Assembly: GCA_030435675.1 (NCBI GenBank) | Contig: CM059625.1 | Location: forward strand, 8,060,001 to 8,124,000 | Length of the DNA stretch: 64,000 bases | Direction of reading: 5' to 3' | Source: Steinernema hermaphroditum | Taxonomy: Eukaryota > Nematoda > Chromadorea > Rhabditida > Steinernematidae | Shown here: piece by piece, positions 12,767 to 24,819 of the stretch | Layout: each line of letters opens with the position of its first letter | How positions within the stretch are numbered: position 1 is the first letter of the stretch | Made by a program: the position numbers and the translations under genes | The notes under the pieces: generated by a model | The model's database searches: none | What the model saw: the letters and a program-made list of their open reading frames with translations, nothing else | What the model was told of the DNA's origin: nothing

Positions 12767-14034
12767 TCAGTTGTTTCCCTCCGGCAGGGCGAATTCGTCG
12801 CCTCCTCCGGAGCAGTGGCTATAGCTGTAACTGAACTTCCTCAGACGTGACGGCGGTCGGCTTCCGTTCACGGATCCAGCCAGGGAGCCGCTGGAGGAGT
12901 GACGACGACACAGTGGCTTGGGAAGTTCTTCTAGAGAAGAAGAACGCAGGGAGAAGGTGGATCGGCACGAGTTTCCAGAAGCCGTTCTGCGACGGATACC
13001 GAACGTTTCGTCTGTAACTGTGTCCAAGTCATGTGGATGCGTATGATATGTGACAAACCTTCTCCAGTGCATCCACCGATAATATGGTCGAGGCCAAAAG
13101 GTGTAGACAGGAACCGTCCGCAAACGACGATGAATGACATCAAGACGGAGAGGCCACAGGCGAATAGGAAGACCGACGGAATAACCACGACCTGAAATCG
13201 TCGGTTTCTTGCCAACGATTACTTTGATATGCTTGGTACCATGGAGAACAAGAACTTCTTTCGGTGCTGCTGCCAGGCATACGAGTAGGTTATCGAGAAA
13301 ACGAGCGTCCACAGGGCTAGATTCGCTTGGAAGATGTCGTAGAGGAGAGCATTCTGCTTCGGCTCGTTCCCACTTTCCGATGACTCGGCCTTAACGGAGA
13401 TGAATTAGATCTTCTAGGAAATGTATGTTTTTCTATTTGAGCACAAGGTTCGTTTGATCTTTCTATGTAATATTGATTCTTAGCTGATGGACATTAAAAA
13501 CAGAGACGAGGAAGAAAAACAGCAATGCGAAGAAAAAAACAGGTTGTCAAGGCAAAGGTCCGTCAGCTTTTTTGTGACATTTGATAACGATGTCAGAAGT
13601 GAGACATCGATAGCGGTTGATAGATGAGGTAATCAATTGAATGGCTTTCCTTCCTAGAGGATTGGTCCATCAGAGTTCGATGTTAAAGCTCAAAAGATTC
13701 GAGAAGTAAATGGATTAAATCGACTGGCTTCTGCTCAGTTCTTATTCAACTGACATCAAATAGTTTTTTCAGGAGAATTGCTGATAATCGGGGAATATAA
13801 AGATTTGAGAATACTTACCTCACTCAGACACATGCTCAGTTTATCCAGGTCGTCCGAATAATAGTCGGAAGAAGCGATTTCCTGAACATTTGTTAGAGTG
13901 GGTCGTGAAAACAAAAGGGAACGCCTTACCTCGTCAAGAGAACCAATCGATGAACAGCTTGAGATTTTCTTCAGCAAAAGATCTCCTCCATTTCTGTGAT
14001 AGTCCATCTCGTGGTTGCCTTCCTCAAAAGCCAT
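12767..14034 (-). CDS. Unknown two-TM protein with Ser/Arg-rich tail
   Basis: Five exons join in frame over introns of about 36-51 nt, except for one of about 430 nt (to 13390). The start is taken as MAFEEGNHEMDYHRN at 14034, because a TTTTAG acceptor lies just upstream. An acidic/Ser-rich head (SSCSSIGSLDE, SDYYSDDLDKLSMCLSE) leads to two adjacent hydrophobic segments: NLALWTLVFSITYSYAW and VVVIPSVFLFACGLSVLMSF. These are followed by GLDHIIGGCTGE and a basic Ser-rich cytosolic-looking tail (RRRTASGNSCRSTFSLRSSS) ending PEGNN and TGA (12767-12769). I recognise no family. The tail has many RxxS sites that could be phosphorylated; that is inference. The consistent splicing and codon phase support a real gene. 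Confidence 0.6.
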
Positions 14035-15818
14035 TCTCAGGCTAAAATGTTTTTCGTTCATCATTCTGCATATTGTATTTAGAGAAAGCACGTGACAAAG
14101 GAATGCGCGTCTTCTTAGAGTGGTAAACAATAACTGACGCGGCGTATTGTGCTGTGAAAGTCACGAAAACAGGAGATAGCGAACAGTGCATGAGGAATTT
14201 GTGAAATTCATCGACATCAGCTGACGATCACGTGGACACGTCGTCAATGTGCAACAAAGGTGAGACCTGGAGTGACTCCTCTGCGATGACCGACCACCAC
14301 AACCGTCGGTCGTCCACAACGCGAAGATCTACAGTTGCTGGGATCCGCACTGTTGCAGGCGGCGGAGACGCTAGGACTCGCTGTTCGGCAGCGAGTCTTG
14401 CCGCATTACCGCGTTCTCACTGTGCGTGCATATACGCCGAACAAAGTACAAAGAACAGAGTACGTTCTGAAGAAACTGAAGAGAAAAGGCCAAACAAGAG
14501 CGCAGAAAATGGAAAATACCTAAAGGAAAATATTCGAAGGAAGTTTACAGCTGGAATGCATTAGTACGGTAGCGGGTAAAAAAAGAAATTTTTGCTCAGA
14601 AAGGATGCTTTGGGGAAACGTGTCATTTAGTAGTTTTTAACAAAAGGAGTAAGTGTAAAAGACGCGAACTTGAGCGTTGCCCCGTTCGCCGGGAAAACAC
14701 TGAACCGTCTGTGGGTGCAAAAAGGACACAAATGCCGCCACTCCAAAACGACCTTTGTGTGTGACTGTCAACGTATACGTTAAACTTTCAACGTTCTCTG
14801 CTCACAATTCATGCAAAAGCACCTCGCCTCTCTTTAGATAAGCTGAACCCACGAGCGCGATTTGCAAAGGGAGTAGACTCGACTATCAAGGCTATCTCTG
14901 CAAGTTCCGACGAGCTGCATAGGTGGGAAGGGACAGAGGAAGAGAACGTAAGAAAAAAGGAGCGGTCGAGCGAAGAAGTGAAGATTTGCTGTTTACATCC
15001 GCAATACGGTCGAAGCATCCCTGACAACAGATCACTGAAATAGTGTTTACGAGTGCCTGCAGCGCCGCTTAGTGATTACATGAAAACTGCCGCCGGTGCA
15101 CGCGCGCATCATGGGACAAAGAGCGACTACCCGAGCAAATAAGCCTCTCGCTCGCCCAGTGTTTATCATTTTCTCTGACTACTGTAGATTTAAGGAAAGA
15201 CCGTTTCAAAGAATGTTGAACTTGCTTCGAAACAAAGTCTAAATTCGGGAATTTTTATGGACAGACTTTAACAATGACTGTTGCTAGTCGCGCGAGAAAG
15301 CAGTTACGATACGGTTGAAGCTGATTGCTGAAGTCTCGAAAAATAAAAAGACTGTAGAAAGAACAAGAAACATCCAATTTTGCCCGCTCAAAACAAATCA
15401 GCGCAAGTGACTCGGTGCCGACGAAAGTAAGTCGAAAATAAGGCGTTGGCAATACGATACCGGTCTTGCGCTCTAATCAGAATTGCCTTCGCACGACCTT
15501 CGACGGCATCGGCATTCCGCTATCGAATCAGCAGAAGCGCAGGCGCAAGTGTGCAGCCTTCTGAACCGCTTTTGTCAGTTATAAAGTACCGTTTCAGCTA
15601 ACACAGATAAGACGATGGTTGCGCCTTCTTTCGCTGACGCGCATCGCTTTTCCAACCGTTGCCTCTCTGTTTTCGGGTGTATCTGTGGACTTTGCTCGTT
15701 TCAACGATTGTTGCGTGTGTGTGCCGCCCAATCAAGCGGTTTAAGAGTTGTCTTTATGTACAACAAATTTCTTCAATCTAATAAATTAAACGTCGGCACA
15801 GATATAAATAATTATTAA
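14035..15818. other. Intergenic: no supported gene
   Basis: This lies between the 5' end of the two-TM gene and the 3' end of the lipase gene, both on the minus strand. Open frames at 14232-14564 (plus) and 14809-15027 (minus) show low-complexity Arg/Ser composition and no motif. I see no RNA gene. Confidence 0.5.
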
Positions 15819-16961
15819 TTACACTACTTGATGGTTCAGGACCATCTGACGTTGAGTCTCGTAGGAGTCGTAGAAAGTGTCGTCGTGGTTTTTGTCCGCG
15901 AACACCTTCTCGCCCTGTTGACCAGGAACTTGCGTTGTCACCTAGAAAGCAGAGAAGTCAATTTAGACTCTGTCATGTTCTACTTACTCGGTTGCACACC
16001 TGATATCCCACCAGTTCATCGGCTTTACTGTAAATCGAAAAAATGTTCTTTCCTTCATAGCGCGACTGTCTGTTTATGTCCTGGAGATACTCGCTCTCAT
16101 TTGGACAAAATCCGGAATACAACCCGGTCTTTTGGTTGCAAACAGGAAGAACACTGAAGAGACAGCCGGGAACACTGATGCCTCCGGCTTGCTGAGAGAC
16201 TCCGTGGTTCGGACCGGCAATGCCAACGTAGGTGTCAATGAAACGTGTCAAGGGGCGGCCCAGATCCTCTCCCGTGTCAACACATCTTCCTTAAAATCCC
16301 ATTTGCCTGGCACGTTTTCACTTGAAGGCTAACCTCCAAGAATGGCCTTTCTGGTAACGGGCACTCCAAGAGAGTATCCGACGACATCAACTGCTCTTCC
16401 GGTGTACAAACGAACGGCTACGATCAAAGCACGAACCTGAACAAAAGCTCTAGATATACTAGCTATAAACGCACTAATGTGGATTACTTGTTTGACGTAG
16501 GCGCAATCCATCGAATACTGTGCCCATTGCAGAGGATTTCCCTGAGCTCCGTTTGCGTAAGTCGTAGCATACAGTTCGGCTCCTTTGTAGCCATGTTTTC
16601 TGAAACGTAGAGTACGTGTGAAGGGTTTCAAATTGTGGCTCACTTGAAATAGTTGGCAGCTCTGGCCATCTTATCTCCTGCAGTGTCGGAAACGCCATGA
16701 ATGAAAACGACTGGTTGGTTCTCGAGCACCTCGTCCCGGCGCTCTTTTCCTCCAAAAGAGCCTTGTGACCCAAGGTCTTTCCTAAAAAGGCCGAGGCTAA
16801 AATGAGTGAAAGAAGCCGGTACTATACTTCTCAAGGCGGTTCCTCACATCGTCTCCAAAGTTCTCCGATAGCCAGTCGCTGAAGTCCTTAGTGAATTCGG
16901 CCCGCACCGAGAGCACTAGCAGTGCCGTGAACAGCAGTAGATGCGGAGAAGAGCGGATCAT
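15819..16961 (-). CDS. Secreted class-2 lipase (alpha/beta hydrolase, nematode lips-type)
   Basis: The start MIRSSPHLLLFTALLVLSVRA at 16961 is a clear signal peptide. Five exons then give PVVFIHGVSDTAGD (oxyanion strand and HG), YANGAQGNPLQWAQYSMDCA, VDVVGYSLGVPVTRKAILGG with the GxSxG nucleophile elbow (GYSLG), GIAGPNHGVS, IFSIYSKADELVGYQVCN carrying the likely acid residue, and a C-terminal VFADKNHDDTFYDSYETQ with the likely catalytic His. It stops at TAA 15819-15821. Order and motifs match the class-2 lipase family expanded in nematodes (LIPS proteins). The triad looks complete. It is expected to be secreted and hydrolyse acyl esters; the substrate is unknown. The first intron (between FGDDVRNRLEK and the GKERRDEV exon) ends TTTTTAG. 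Confidence 0.88.
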
Positions 16962-17729
16962 GACCGACCTTCTTGGAGAGAAAGTATCAAATTAATCGAA
17001 AGTGCGCGACCTTTCACAAATGAAAGCGGTGAAATACTCTTTCAATCAAAGGATCTCCGAGAGCCGCGCGATAACCGGATGTGTGTCTTTGTGCGGTGAC
17101 TTGCAGCGTCGGTTTTTGCGGATTGAACTTCGAAGGAACGGGAGAGAACAAGTCACCAGTTTCAGCAGCTTGACGCGTGAACAGGCGAAGCGAGAACGTC
17201 TGGACCGTGGTCAGTTTTTCAAGCCCACAAAAGGAAAACTACTTTATTGTTGCGTCGCTCCATTAAATGTTAATGGCAATAGTCCACCTACAATCGCCAA
17301 TAACTATTACAGTTAATGGTTGTAAGATATTCTTGGAAATAAGCAATGAAATCCAAGTGTGTGACAGTGTTTCTCGGCTTACATAATGTTTCCACTCTTT
17401 GAACAGATCTCGAATTGTACAGCATCCATCACAGTAGTACACACAATGTAGACTGACCTCTATCGGACGCTATTTACGGTTCGTCGCATGACGATCACGT
17501 ATTTCGTTCAAATATCGAAATACCAGTTTCTCTTCTAGTTTGCGGTGACCACACTTCTTTGTCTGTAGAAACTGTTCTGATTTCAACAATAAATGGATAT
17601 CTGTTACTCGGTGCTATGCAACGTTGTATGCTAAGTTGAGAAGAAGACATATAGAATGGGTATAATCAACGATCAAAACTCAATTTTAATCTGATTTTAA
17701 ATACACAAATGCCTCCATATAAGCGAACA
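16962..17729. other. Intergenic: no gene seen
   Basis: This is the lipase promoter side and the 3' flank of the first P450 gene. No coherent coding signal or RNA gene was recognised. Confidence 0.5.
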
Positions 17730-19812
17730 TTAACACTGCTTTCTTCGTTCGATTTTGCATGTGTAAGGCAGTGCCTGAACTGTAATGCCGAGCCGCTTTT
17801 TGATGGATGGTGGAACAGACCCGGACAACGAAAACTGAAAACAATATGTGTATGACGAAATTCAAAAAACGAAATCACCTTGTACTGATTCATGAGATTG
17901 GCTGTGATCAAAAACAGTTCCATGCGCGCGAGACTTTCGCCAAGACATTGTCGCTTTCCCATGGAGAATGGAACGAGCTGGTCGATTTTTTTCAACTGCC
18001 CGTCTTCTATAAAGCGTTCGGGTCTGAATTCGTACGGATTGTCGAACACTCTGTCATCTAGAAGGGCGCAGGAAATCTGAGGAATGATACAGGTGCCTTG
18101 GGGGATCGTCATTCCGTTCAGGACAACTTGTCGTGTGGTGCGGTGCAGAAGGTTTTGCGGAACGAGGTTGGCTGCTCGCTGCACCTCCTAACAGAACGGT
18201 CGTTGAGTACGCCGGTGCTGAGATAGGGGACTCACATTCACAAAAGCGTTCAAATAGACGAGGTCGTTCTTGTCGGCAAGAGTGATCAGGCGGTCTGAAC
18301 CGATCACTGTGTCCAGTTCATTGTGAATCTTTTCCTGGATGTGGATGTTGTTCAGAAGGTAGACAACGCCCCACGAAATTGTATTTGAAGTTGTCTCCAT
18401 TCCGGCAATCCAAAGGTCAAAGCAGACATTCGCGAGTTGAATATCACTGTTGGCACTGTTTTTATCGAAGATTCTGCTGCCGACTTACTTATAGTGATCG
18501 CTAGCAGAATTCTTCTGCATGGCCTTCAAGTAAGCTTCGACATAATCAGTGCTCTCTTCCAAGTTCGAGAAATCAATCTCATTTTTGTGTTTTTGAATCT
18601 GCTTCCGGAAGTAGCCGAAAAGGACATCTCTGTTGCTCATCATCTCTTTATAGACTGCTCCTGTCCAGGGAAGATGCTTAGACACCTTGAAGGGGAAAGC
18701 TTGCATGGCAAATCCCGCGGGACACGTTATCAGACGAAGGTGCTCATTGAGAAGGGACTTCAATTTCTTAAACTCATCAATGTGCTCCTAAAACGATGTG
18801 CTGTGGGGCGCCTCTGTTAATTGCTACCTCATCAAATCGGTAACCAAACAGAAGAGTGTTGATAATCGAACCCACACACGTATCGATGTGTCCGCTGATG
18901 TCATGGGCTCTGACCTGTCCATCTATATCACTGTCGACACTCTTGATTAAGGCAGCCACCTCATCGAGTATCTTCAATAAAAGCTGTAACGGACATTCGA
19001 AAAACGACTCGCACCTTCTCTTGCATGACGTTTCTTCCAACACCAAAGTCTCTCAAAACGTGGAGAGTGAAGCGACGCTGTTCTTTCCAGAGGTCTCCCT
19101 CTGTATCAATCACGCCGTACGATCCCCCTGAAAACAAAACAACCAAATGTATATCTTTCTGTTTGCGCTCTCCATTAATTAAAATTCTTCTTTATATAGC
19201 ACCAATCTCTGCAGTTGATGGCAAGGTCATTAGCACCTTATTGCATGATCCAGTCTCGCCTTGCAAACGAGTTTTCTACGCACGCTTTCAAATGAACTTA
19301 TTCCTCTCAGTATTGTTCACTTTATGTGAAACAAAAACGAAATTTGTTCTGTTCATTTTATCTATACTGAGATAGTTAAAGTGCACCGCTGAAGGGTTCT
19401 TAACTCGACCATATGTATGTACATGACCCACCACTGCTTAAATGATAAGAGTTCACCTCTAAATTCGTCAAGTAGCTCAGTCATCTGGAAGCGTCCCGCA
19501 TAACTCTCGGCGTCTTTCACAAATGCTTCGTACATTAGGTTGTAGTCGGCCACGGCCACCACGGGAATTTCTCCAAGCCAGTAAGTAAAGACAGGTCCGT
19601 ACTCCTTGTACCACGCAAGGTATGCATCATAACCAGGAGATTTCTTTGAGATGGTCAGGGTGTTTCCAAGAATTGGTAGCGGGGTTGGTCCTGTATTTGA
19701 GCGGTCAACTGAAGCAAGGTCCCAGGATACCTGGAGGAAGATGCTTCCTTTTGTGATGAAGATGATAATAGAGGAAAAGAGCCACAGCTGTTAAAAAGAG
19801 GAAGAAGAACAT
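17730..19812 (-). CDS. Cytochrome P450, CYP33-like (first of a tandem pair)
   Basis: The start ATG at 19812 gives a membrane anchor (MFFFLFLTAVALFLYYHLHH) and a proline hinge LPPGPTPLPILGN after removing a 40-nt intron. Landmarks follow in order: WKEQRRFTLHVLRDFG (helix C), an I-helix written as WIAGMETTSNTISWGVVYLL (the AGxxTT oxygen-activation motif), NEVQRAANLVPQNLLHRTT (ExxR is replaced by EVQR as in many nematode CYP2-clan members), FRPERF, and the haem loop PFSMGKRQCLGESLARMELF with its Cys ligand. The C-terminus is GITVQALPYTCKIERRKQC. It is a monooxygenase of the ER membrane; the group usually acts on xenobiotics or fatty acids. The tandem partner lies 330 bp upstream on the same strand. 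It looks complete. Confidence 0.95.
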
Positions 19813-20141
19813 GATTGCCGAAACCTGACGTAGACGACACTAACCACTCACTGAAAGGGTCTGCGCGCGCCGGTTTATACCAGCCGGGAGAAGCCGCGCT
19901 CTAGAGGAGGAACCACGGGAAAGTGATTGCTGATCGTGTCAAACACACTCTCCGTACGTTTTGTATTCAGGTAGACACAGGAAATTGAGTTCGCGCTGTG
20001 GTCAAACCGTGTTTCAGAACACTCTTCAGTCACACTCTTAGTTCAACTCCACGCGATGAACTGCACACATCAAAACACATTATTTAATTTGCCGCTCTTA
20101 GATCGCCGTCACCTAGAACGTCCCACAAAGAAGTACGCACA
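19813..20141. promoter_or_regulatory. Spacer between tandem P450 genes
   Basis: This 329-bp stretch separates the 3' end of the upstream P450 from the ATG of the downstream one and should hold the latter's promoter or trans-splice site. No defined motif was identified. Confidence 0.35.
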
Positions 20142-21951
20142 TCAAAATCTTTTTCGCATTACACACGTGAAAGGGTGCGGCTGGACGGTAATCCCCGCTC
20201 GTTTTTCCGTGGAAGGAAGCTTGTCGTCTGCTTCGGGTGATATCTAAACAACAGTGGTTGATCAGCACATTCCGAGTGAGGCTACCTTGTATCTGTTAAA
20301 CAGGTTAGCCATTACAAGGAACAGTTCCATTCGGGCCAGACTCTCTCCGAGACATTGTCTCTTTCCTAATGAAAAAGGAATTAACTCTTCGATTCTGATA
20401 AGTTCTCCCTTGTCGTTTATGAATCTCTCCGGCTTGAACTGGTATGGATCAGGAAATACCTTAAAGATATACTCAGCTGATATAATTGCATTGATCATCT
20501 TGCGAACCTTTTCGTCGAGAAGTACGCATGAAATTTGAGGTATAATGCAGGTTCCTTTCGGAATGTGATGACCTTCGATTACAGCGTCTCTCGTCGTTTT
20601 ATGAAAAAGGTTTTGCGCTAAGAGGTTCGCACATCGCTGCGTCTCCTATATTGTAGTTTCACGAATCATCCGTTGAAGAGAAAAGGGCGAATGCACTCAC
20701 GTTTATCACAGCTGCTAAGTAAATCAATTCATTTTTATCCTTCGTTGTTATAAGTCGGTCACTTCCTATCACTCGATCGAACTCTGCGTGCATCTTATCT
20801 TGCACATCGGGATTGTGCAGAATGTAGATAATCCCCCAAGCGATCGTGTTTATCGTCGTCTCCATTCCCGCTACCCATAGGTCAAGCAGCACGTTCACCA
20901 GCTGAATTCTGCTGAAGCTGCTTCTTGAATCCTCTCCATTCCCTTTGTGTATTTCTCTTAGATATGCTTCCACATAGTCAGACGGTTCGTGGGAGCTACT
21001 GTAATCGATCTCCTTCTCGTGCTCTTCAATCTGTTTTTCAAAGAAATTAAAAAGTAGGTCTCGATTGGACATTAGCTCCTGGTACACGTCTTTAAAGACG
21101 GGAAGATGCTGTACAAAGCGCGTCGAGACTATCACAATAGCCGACATGGGTGACACTGCCATCCGCAGGAAATCAGATATGATCCTTCGTAGATACTCAA
21201 ATTCTTCCAATCTTTCGGGCTGAATTCTCACAAAACGTTACTGATGAGTCGACTCTCGCACCGTATCAAATCGGTATCCAAGCAGAAGGCCATTTATAAT
21301 CGATCCAACACATACTTCCAAACAGCTGGTAATGTCTATTTTACCGTGCTCATGTTCGATGTCCTGGTCTATTTTTTGAAAAATAGACGAGACTTCATCA
21401 AGAATCTGGAAAAGAATAGTGAACGTCTTTGGAGAAGAACAAACCTTCTCCTGCATGACATTCTTGCCGAGTCCGAAGTTCCTCAATACATGAAGCGTAA
21501 ATCTTCTCTGTTCTCTCCAAACTTCTCCATCTGTCTCAACTACACCATAGTTTCCGTCTGAATTCAGATGTGAGTACCGTAACGTCAGAAATACGTACAT
21601 CGAAACCGATTTGTGAAGTACTCGTTGTTGTACCTTCCGGCAAAAGTCTCTCCATCCTGCACGAAAGTGCTGACCATCAATTTGTAGTCAGTTACGGCGA
21701 CAATTGGAAGTTCTCCGAGCCAGTATGTGTAGACATTTCCGTACTGCCTCTTCCAAAGCAAATACGCATCATAGCCAGGACTGAACTTCTTCACCGTCAG
21801 CGCGTTGCCTACTAAGGGCCATGGAATGGGGCCTGAGAAGATATTTGCTTTGAATTAAAAACTAAACCATGCCTGGTGGGAGATTTCGCCTCTTCCAATA
21901 AAAATTGTACAGTGCAAGAGCAGACAGAAAGAAGACAAAATAAAGGATCAT
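20142..21951 (-). CDS. Cytochrome P450, CYP33-like (second of a tandem pair)
   Basis: It has the same architecture and near-identical exon phases as the neighbour at 17730-19812. The start MILYFVFFLSALALYNFYW at 21951 is the anchor, then LPPGPIPWPLVGN, WREQRRFTLHVLRNFG, the I-helix WVAGMETTINTIAWG, NETQRCANLLAQNLFHKTT, FKPERF and the haem loop PFSLGKRQCLGESLA. The last exon (ISPEADDKLPSTEKRAGITV) ends at TGA (20142-20144). Shared phrases such as QEKIHNELDTVIGSDRLIT / QDKMHAEFDRVIGSDRLIT point to a local duplication followed by considerable divergence. It should be an active haem monooxygenase, since the Cys ligand and AGxxTT are present. The natural substrate is unknown. Confidence 0.95.
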
Positions 21952-22236
21952 ATGGGCCTTTTAGAGTTCTGCAAGTACAGCCTTTGATGAATCATTACTA
22001 GTAGCACAGGCTGTCGTAACGGATATTGTAGAACGTAAGCATGAAACCGTGAAAATCAGGTCAAATTGACTGACAAAAAGGTAGCAAAGGAAACAACTTT
22101 AGCCGAAAAATATCGAGTAAACAAAGAAAGTAAACATGTTGTGTCGCATCTCATTCGCGCACCGCATTTCATTCACTAATCGATATTATGTGCACATTTA
22201 CCACAGTAAAAACAATGAGAAGAACATTTCCCACAT

Positions 22237-24819
22237 CTATAGTTCAAAATGAAAGGGCATGTCATTCAACGCCTTTTCTTCAGTGAGATCTGGGACTTCC
22301 TGTGTGTGCCATAACTGGATGTCGTCTTCTTCTTCATAAGCAGTGAGATCAGGAACTTCTTCAAACGGGTTCTCGCGTTTTCCGGCCAGTTCGATTTTGC
22401 TCATCACAGGAAACTGGAAAGAAATAGTATATATTTGGAAACCGACCGGATTAAGCTCAATCTTTGCACAATGTTCACTGTTAACACATATCAAAAGGTA
22501 TGTTCAAAAGATCTAGGCAAAGCAAGGCCCTACATCAAAGCCTGCTAATTGTATTCTTCTTGAGTTTGTATCAAACAGAAACTTACAAGATCATCCCAGA
22601 AGGCAATAGCTCTCCGATGGTAGTCGAAATCCCATTCAACTTCTCCATCCTCTTTCAAAACGAGAAAGTAGTCCCGTTTCTCAGATTTTAGCGCAGGCCA
22701 CGTCGGATTCTGCACGTCACATCCACGCTCTGTTGGCCTGCTGAAAATAGACAATTTTGCGCTGCTTGTTTTATTTCGAACTGCCCTTCGGTTGAGAAGC
22801 GGACGATGTACTGAGTGAAGCGAAGACAAAACTGTTCGTTGAACTCGTGTTTCGCAGAAAAGAAGCACTGTATCATTGCGTCCTGCAGGGGGTACTCCAT
22901 CAGCCATACATTATTTTCAGTGGGATTCAAATCCATGACGTATTGGAACGTTTTTGTGTAGAACTGTTTGTCGGCGATCATCTAGAGTGTGTATGACTTC
23001 TAAATTCGGAGGAGCCATACCTTTCTACTTTGTTCAAAAAGAAAGTAATTATCTGTTTTTTCACCTCTGGCGTGGACATACTCGTACAAAGCCAACCGAC
23101 GTAGAAGAGCGGCATTAGCGAAGTCGTTTTCTGAGATAAGATAGGCAAGGAACCTTTTGAAATCTGCATAGGAGTACGACGAGTCGAATTCGTCCACGGA
23201 AGTATACTCTAAACGGTCGTGTGAATTGTGTTTTGAATTGCACTGCATGTGCGTACTACGAACGTCCTACATAAAATATCAGAATTTCCTATTTCTCGCG
23301 CATAACAGAAACGGTTTTGTTAACACTATTTCATAAAGAACCAACCTGACTGTAGAGTAGATTGAGAGGAGACAATGGTTGGTACCGCATTCTTAAATCG
23401 TGATTGGATAAGTGGTTGGAAGGGGGCTCCGTGCACTTCTTCGAAAGTCTGCAAGCATTTGTTCTGCATTGAACTTGCTCCTCGTGTATGTACCATTGTG
23501 TTTAGTCCCTCCTGGAGTTCTTTTATTGTTTTCGTACGTAAACAGTCGAGAGACTGTAACGGTGAGGGCAAATCGCACTCCACACCTCGAAGCAGCCTTT
23601 CCGAATTGCGTTCCACTAATTCCTTTCGAGTGTTCATTCGCTCGACATACTTATTTCCGTTGAGGAAAACTGCTTGGTCATACTGAACTAAAAAGAGAAC
23701 GTTGGAGTCAATTAAGTTTTAAAGATGAGTCATTTTCATCGAAGAAGAAAGCGATTCACGGGAAACGCCCATCCTTGACCCACTTCGACCCGCACTGAGA
23801 ACACGCATACTCACAATTCCTCGTCGTTCGCATGAACTGTCTACCAATGCGTTTCACCTTGTTTTTCTTGTTCGCCTTCTTCATCGCTCTGGCGAGTGCG
23901 GCTCAGCTGGCAGTCGAGGACGGAGACGTGAGTCGGAATACCTGCCCTACTCTGTACCAACCACGCTTTTTAGCTTGTTCTTTCTGTCGACTCTGATATG
24001 ATCAAGTCCCGCAGAGTCCGCGACGTTGGTCACGAGTGGGAAATGCATCAAGAAAATCGGTTTTAAGTTCTCATTGTGTTTTCTGACCTAATCGTGCGAC
24101 CCAGTTGTAATAAAATTTCACTAACCTGACTCCTCCATGTCTCCAATTTGTGATAGAAGAGAGGCTGCGTCGCCTTCAGCGATTATTGTCATTCTCCCAC
24201 CGATTGTATATTTCGGCATTAGTTCTTCTTTAAGAACACGAATGGCCATCTGCATGTCACGGATTCCGTTGAGCTGGCCTCTGAAGAATCCTGCAATCAG
24301 CGATAAAGCTGGCACGGGTTGTCCAGAATTTACCGAAAGGTCCCTCCCGAAAGGAGACCACAGCGAGAGCCAAGTTGGGTTGCACATATTTTGCGAACTC
24401 CTCAATTTGAAGCTCGTGGTTATGGAAAAACGCAAGAATGTTCACTTTCTGAGAGGCATAAACTTAATAATTAGTTATACAACGCTACCTACCTTTTCTT
24501 TAGAAATCAACTTGGGCAAGAAAAGGGAAATGTACAAGCAGTCTTCGGATTGACCCGCATTGAGATCTATCTTTCCTCTGCTAAATTGAGGACATGTGGA
24601 ATGCTTGTGAACAGCATCGATATCGCTTTCACTCAACGGTTGTGGATCCTAGAGAGGACGATACTTGAATATGAGAGACTGAAAGCTCACTTCAAATCGC
24701 AGAGTTCTCAGCGGCGCTTTTGCGTATGGAATTCCAAGGATCACTGTGGTGTTTTCGGTCTGCACCGCCTCACTAATTGCAATAAACGGTACACTCAAAA
24801 TTATGATTGACAGCAACAT
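22237..24819 (-). CDS. Carboxylesterase/cholinesterase-like protein lacking catalytic residues
   Basis: The signal peptide MLLSIIILSVPFIAISEA at 24819 is followed by VILGIPYAKAPLRTLRF and GQSEDCLYISLFLP, both typical of the type-B carboxylesterase fold, then FFRGQLNGIRDMQMAIRVL and GGRMTIIAEGDAAS. In active members the last segment is the nucleophile elbow GxSxG; here it reads AEGDA, with no Ser. Further exons carry CLRTKTIKELQEGL and a C-terminal WPALKSEKRDYFLVL...DFDYHRRAIAFWDDL block typical of the family end. I see no HG motif for the catalytic His. It is therefore probably a non-enzymatic binding or adhesion protein; this is inference. The intron at 23688-24125 is 438 nt, ten times the local norm, and contains an antisense gene. 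The acidic tail has a near-repeat (EEVPDLT / QEVPDLT) and ends PFHFEL, TAG at 22237. Confidence 0.82.
23832..24066 (+). CDS. Small secreted peptide precursor, nested antisense in an intron
   Basis: Exon 1 (ATG at 23832) encodes a strong signal peptide, MNCLPMRFTLFFLFAFFIAL then ASAAQLAVEDGD. A GTGAGT donor and a TTTTTAG acceptor remove about 46 nt, in phase 0, to exon 2: LVLSVDSDMIKSRRVRDVGH then EWEMHQENRF and TAA (24064-24066), about 62 residues in all. Basic sites (KSRR, RVR) could release a C-terminal peptide DVGHEWEMHQENRF. There is no Gly for amidation and I recognise no known neuropeptide family. It lies wholly inside the 438-nt intron of the esterase-like gene on the opposite strand. 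The signal peptide plus a good intron in frame supports coding, but two short exons could arise by chance. Confidence 0.55.

Noticed and set aside
14232..14564. Arg/Ser-rich plus-strand open frame
   Set aside because: Low-complexity reading, with a second overlapping frame also open; no motif.
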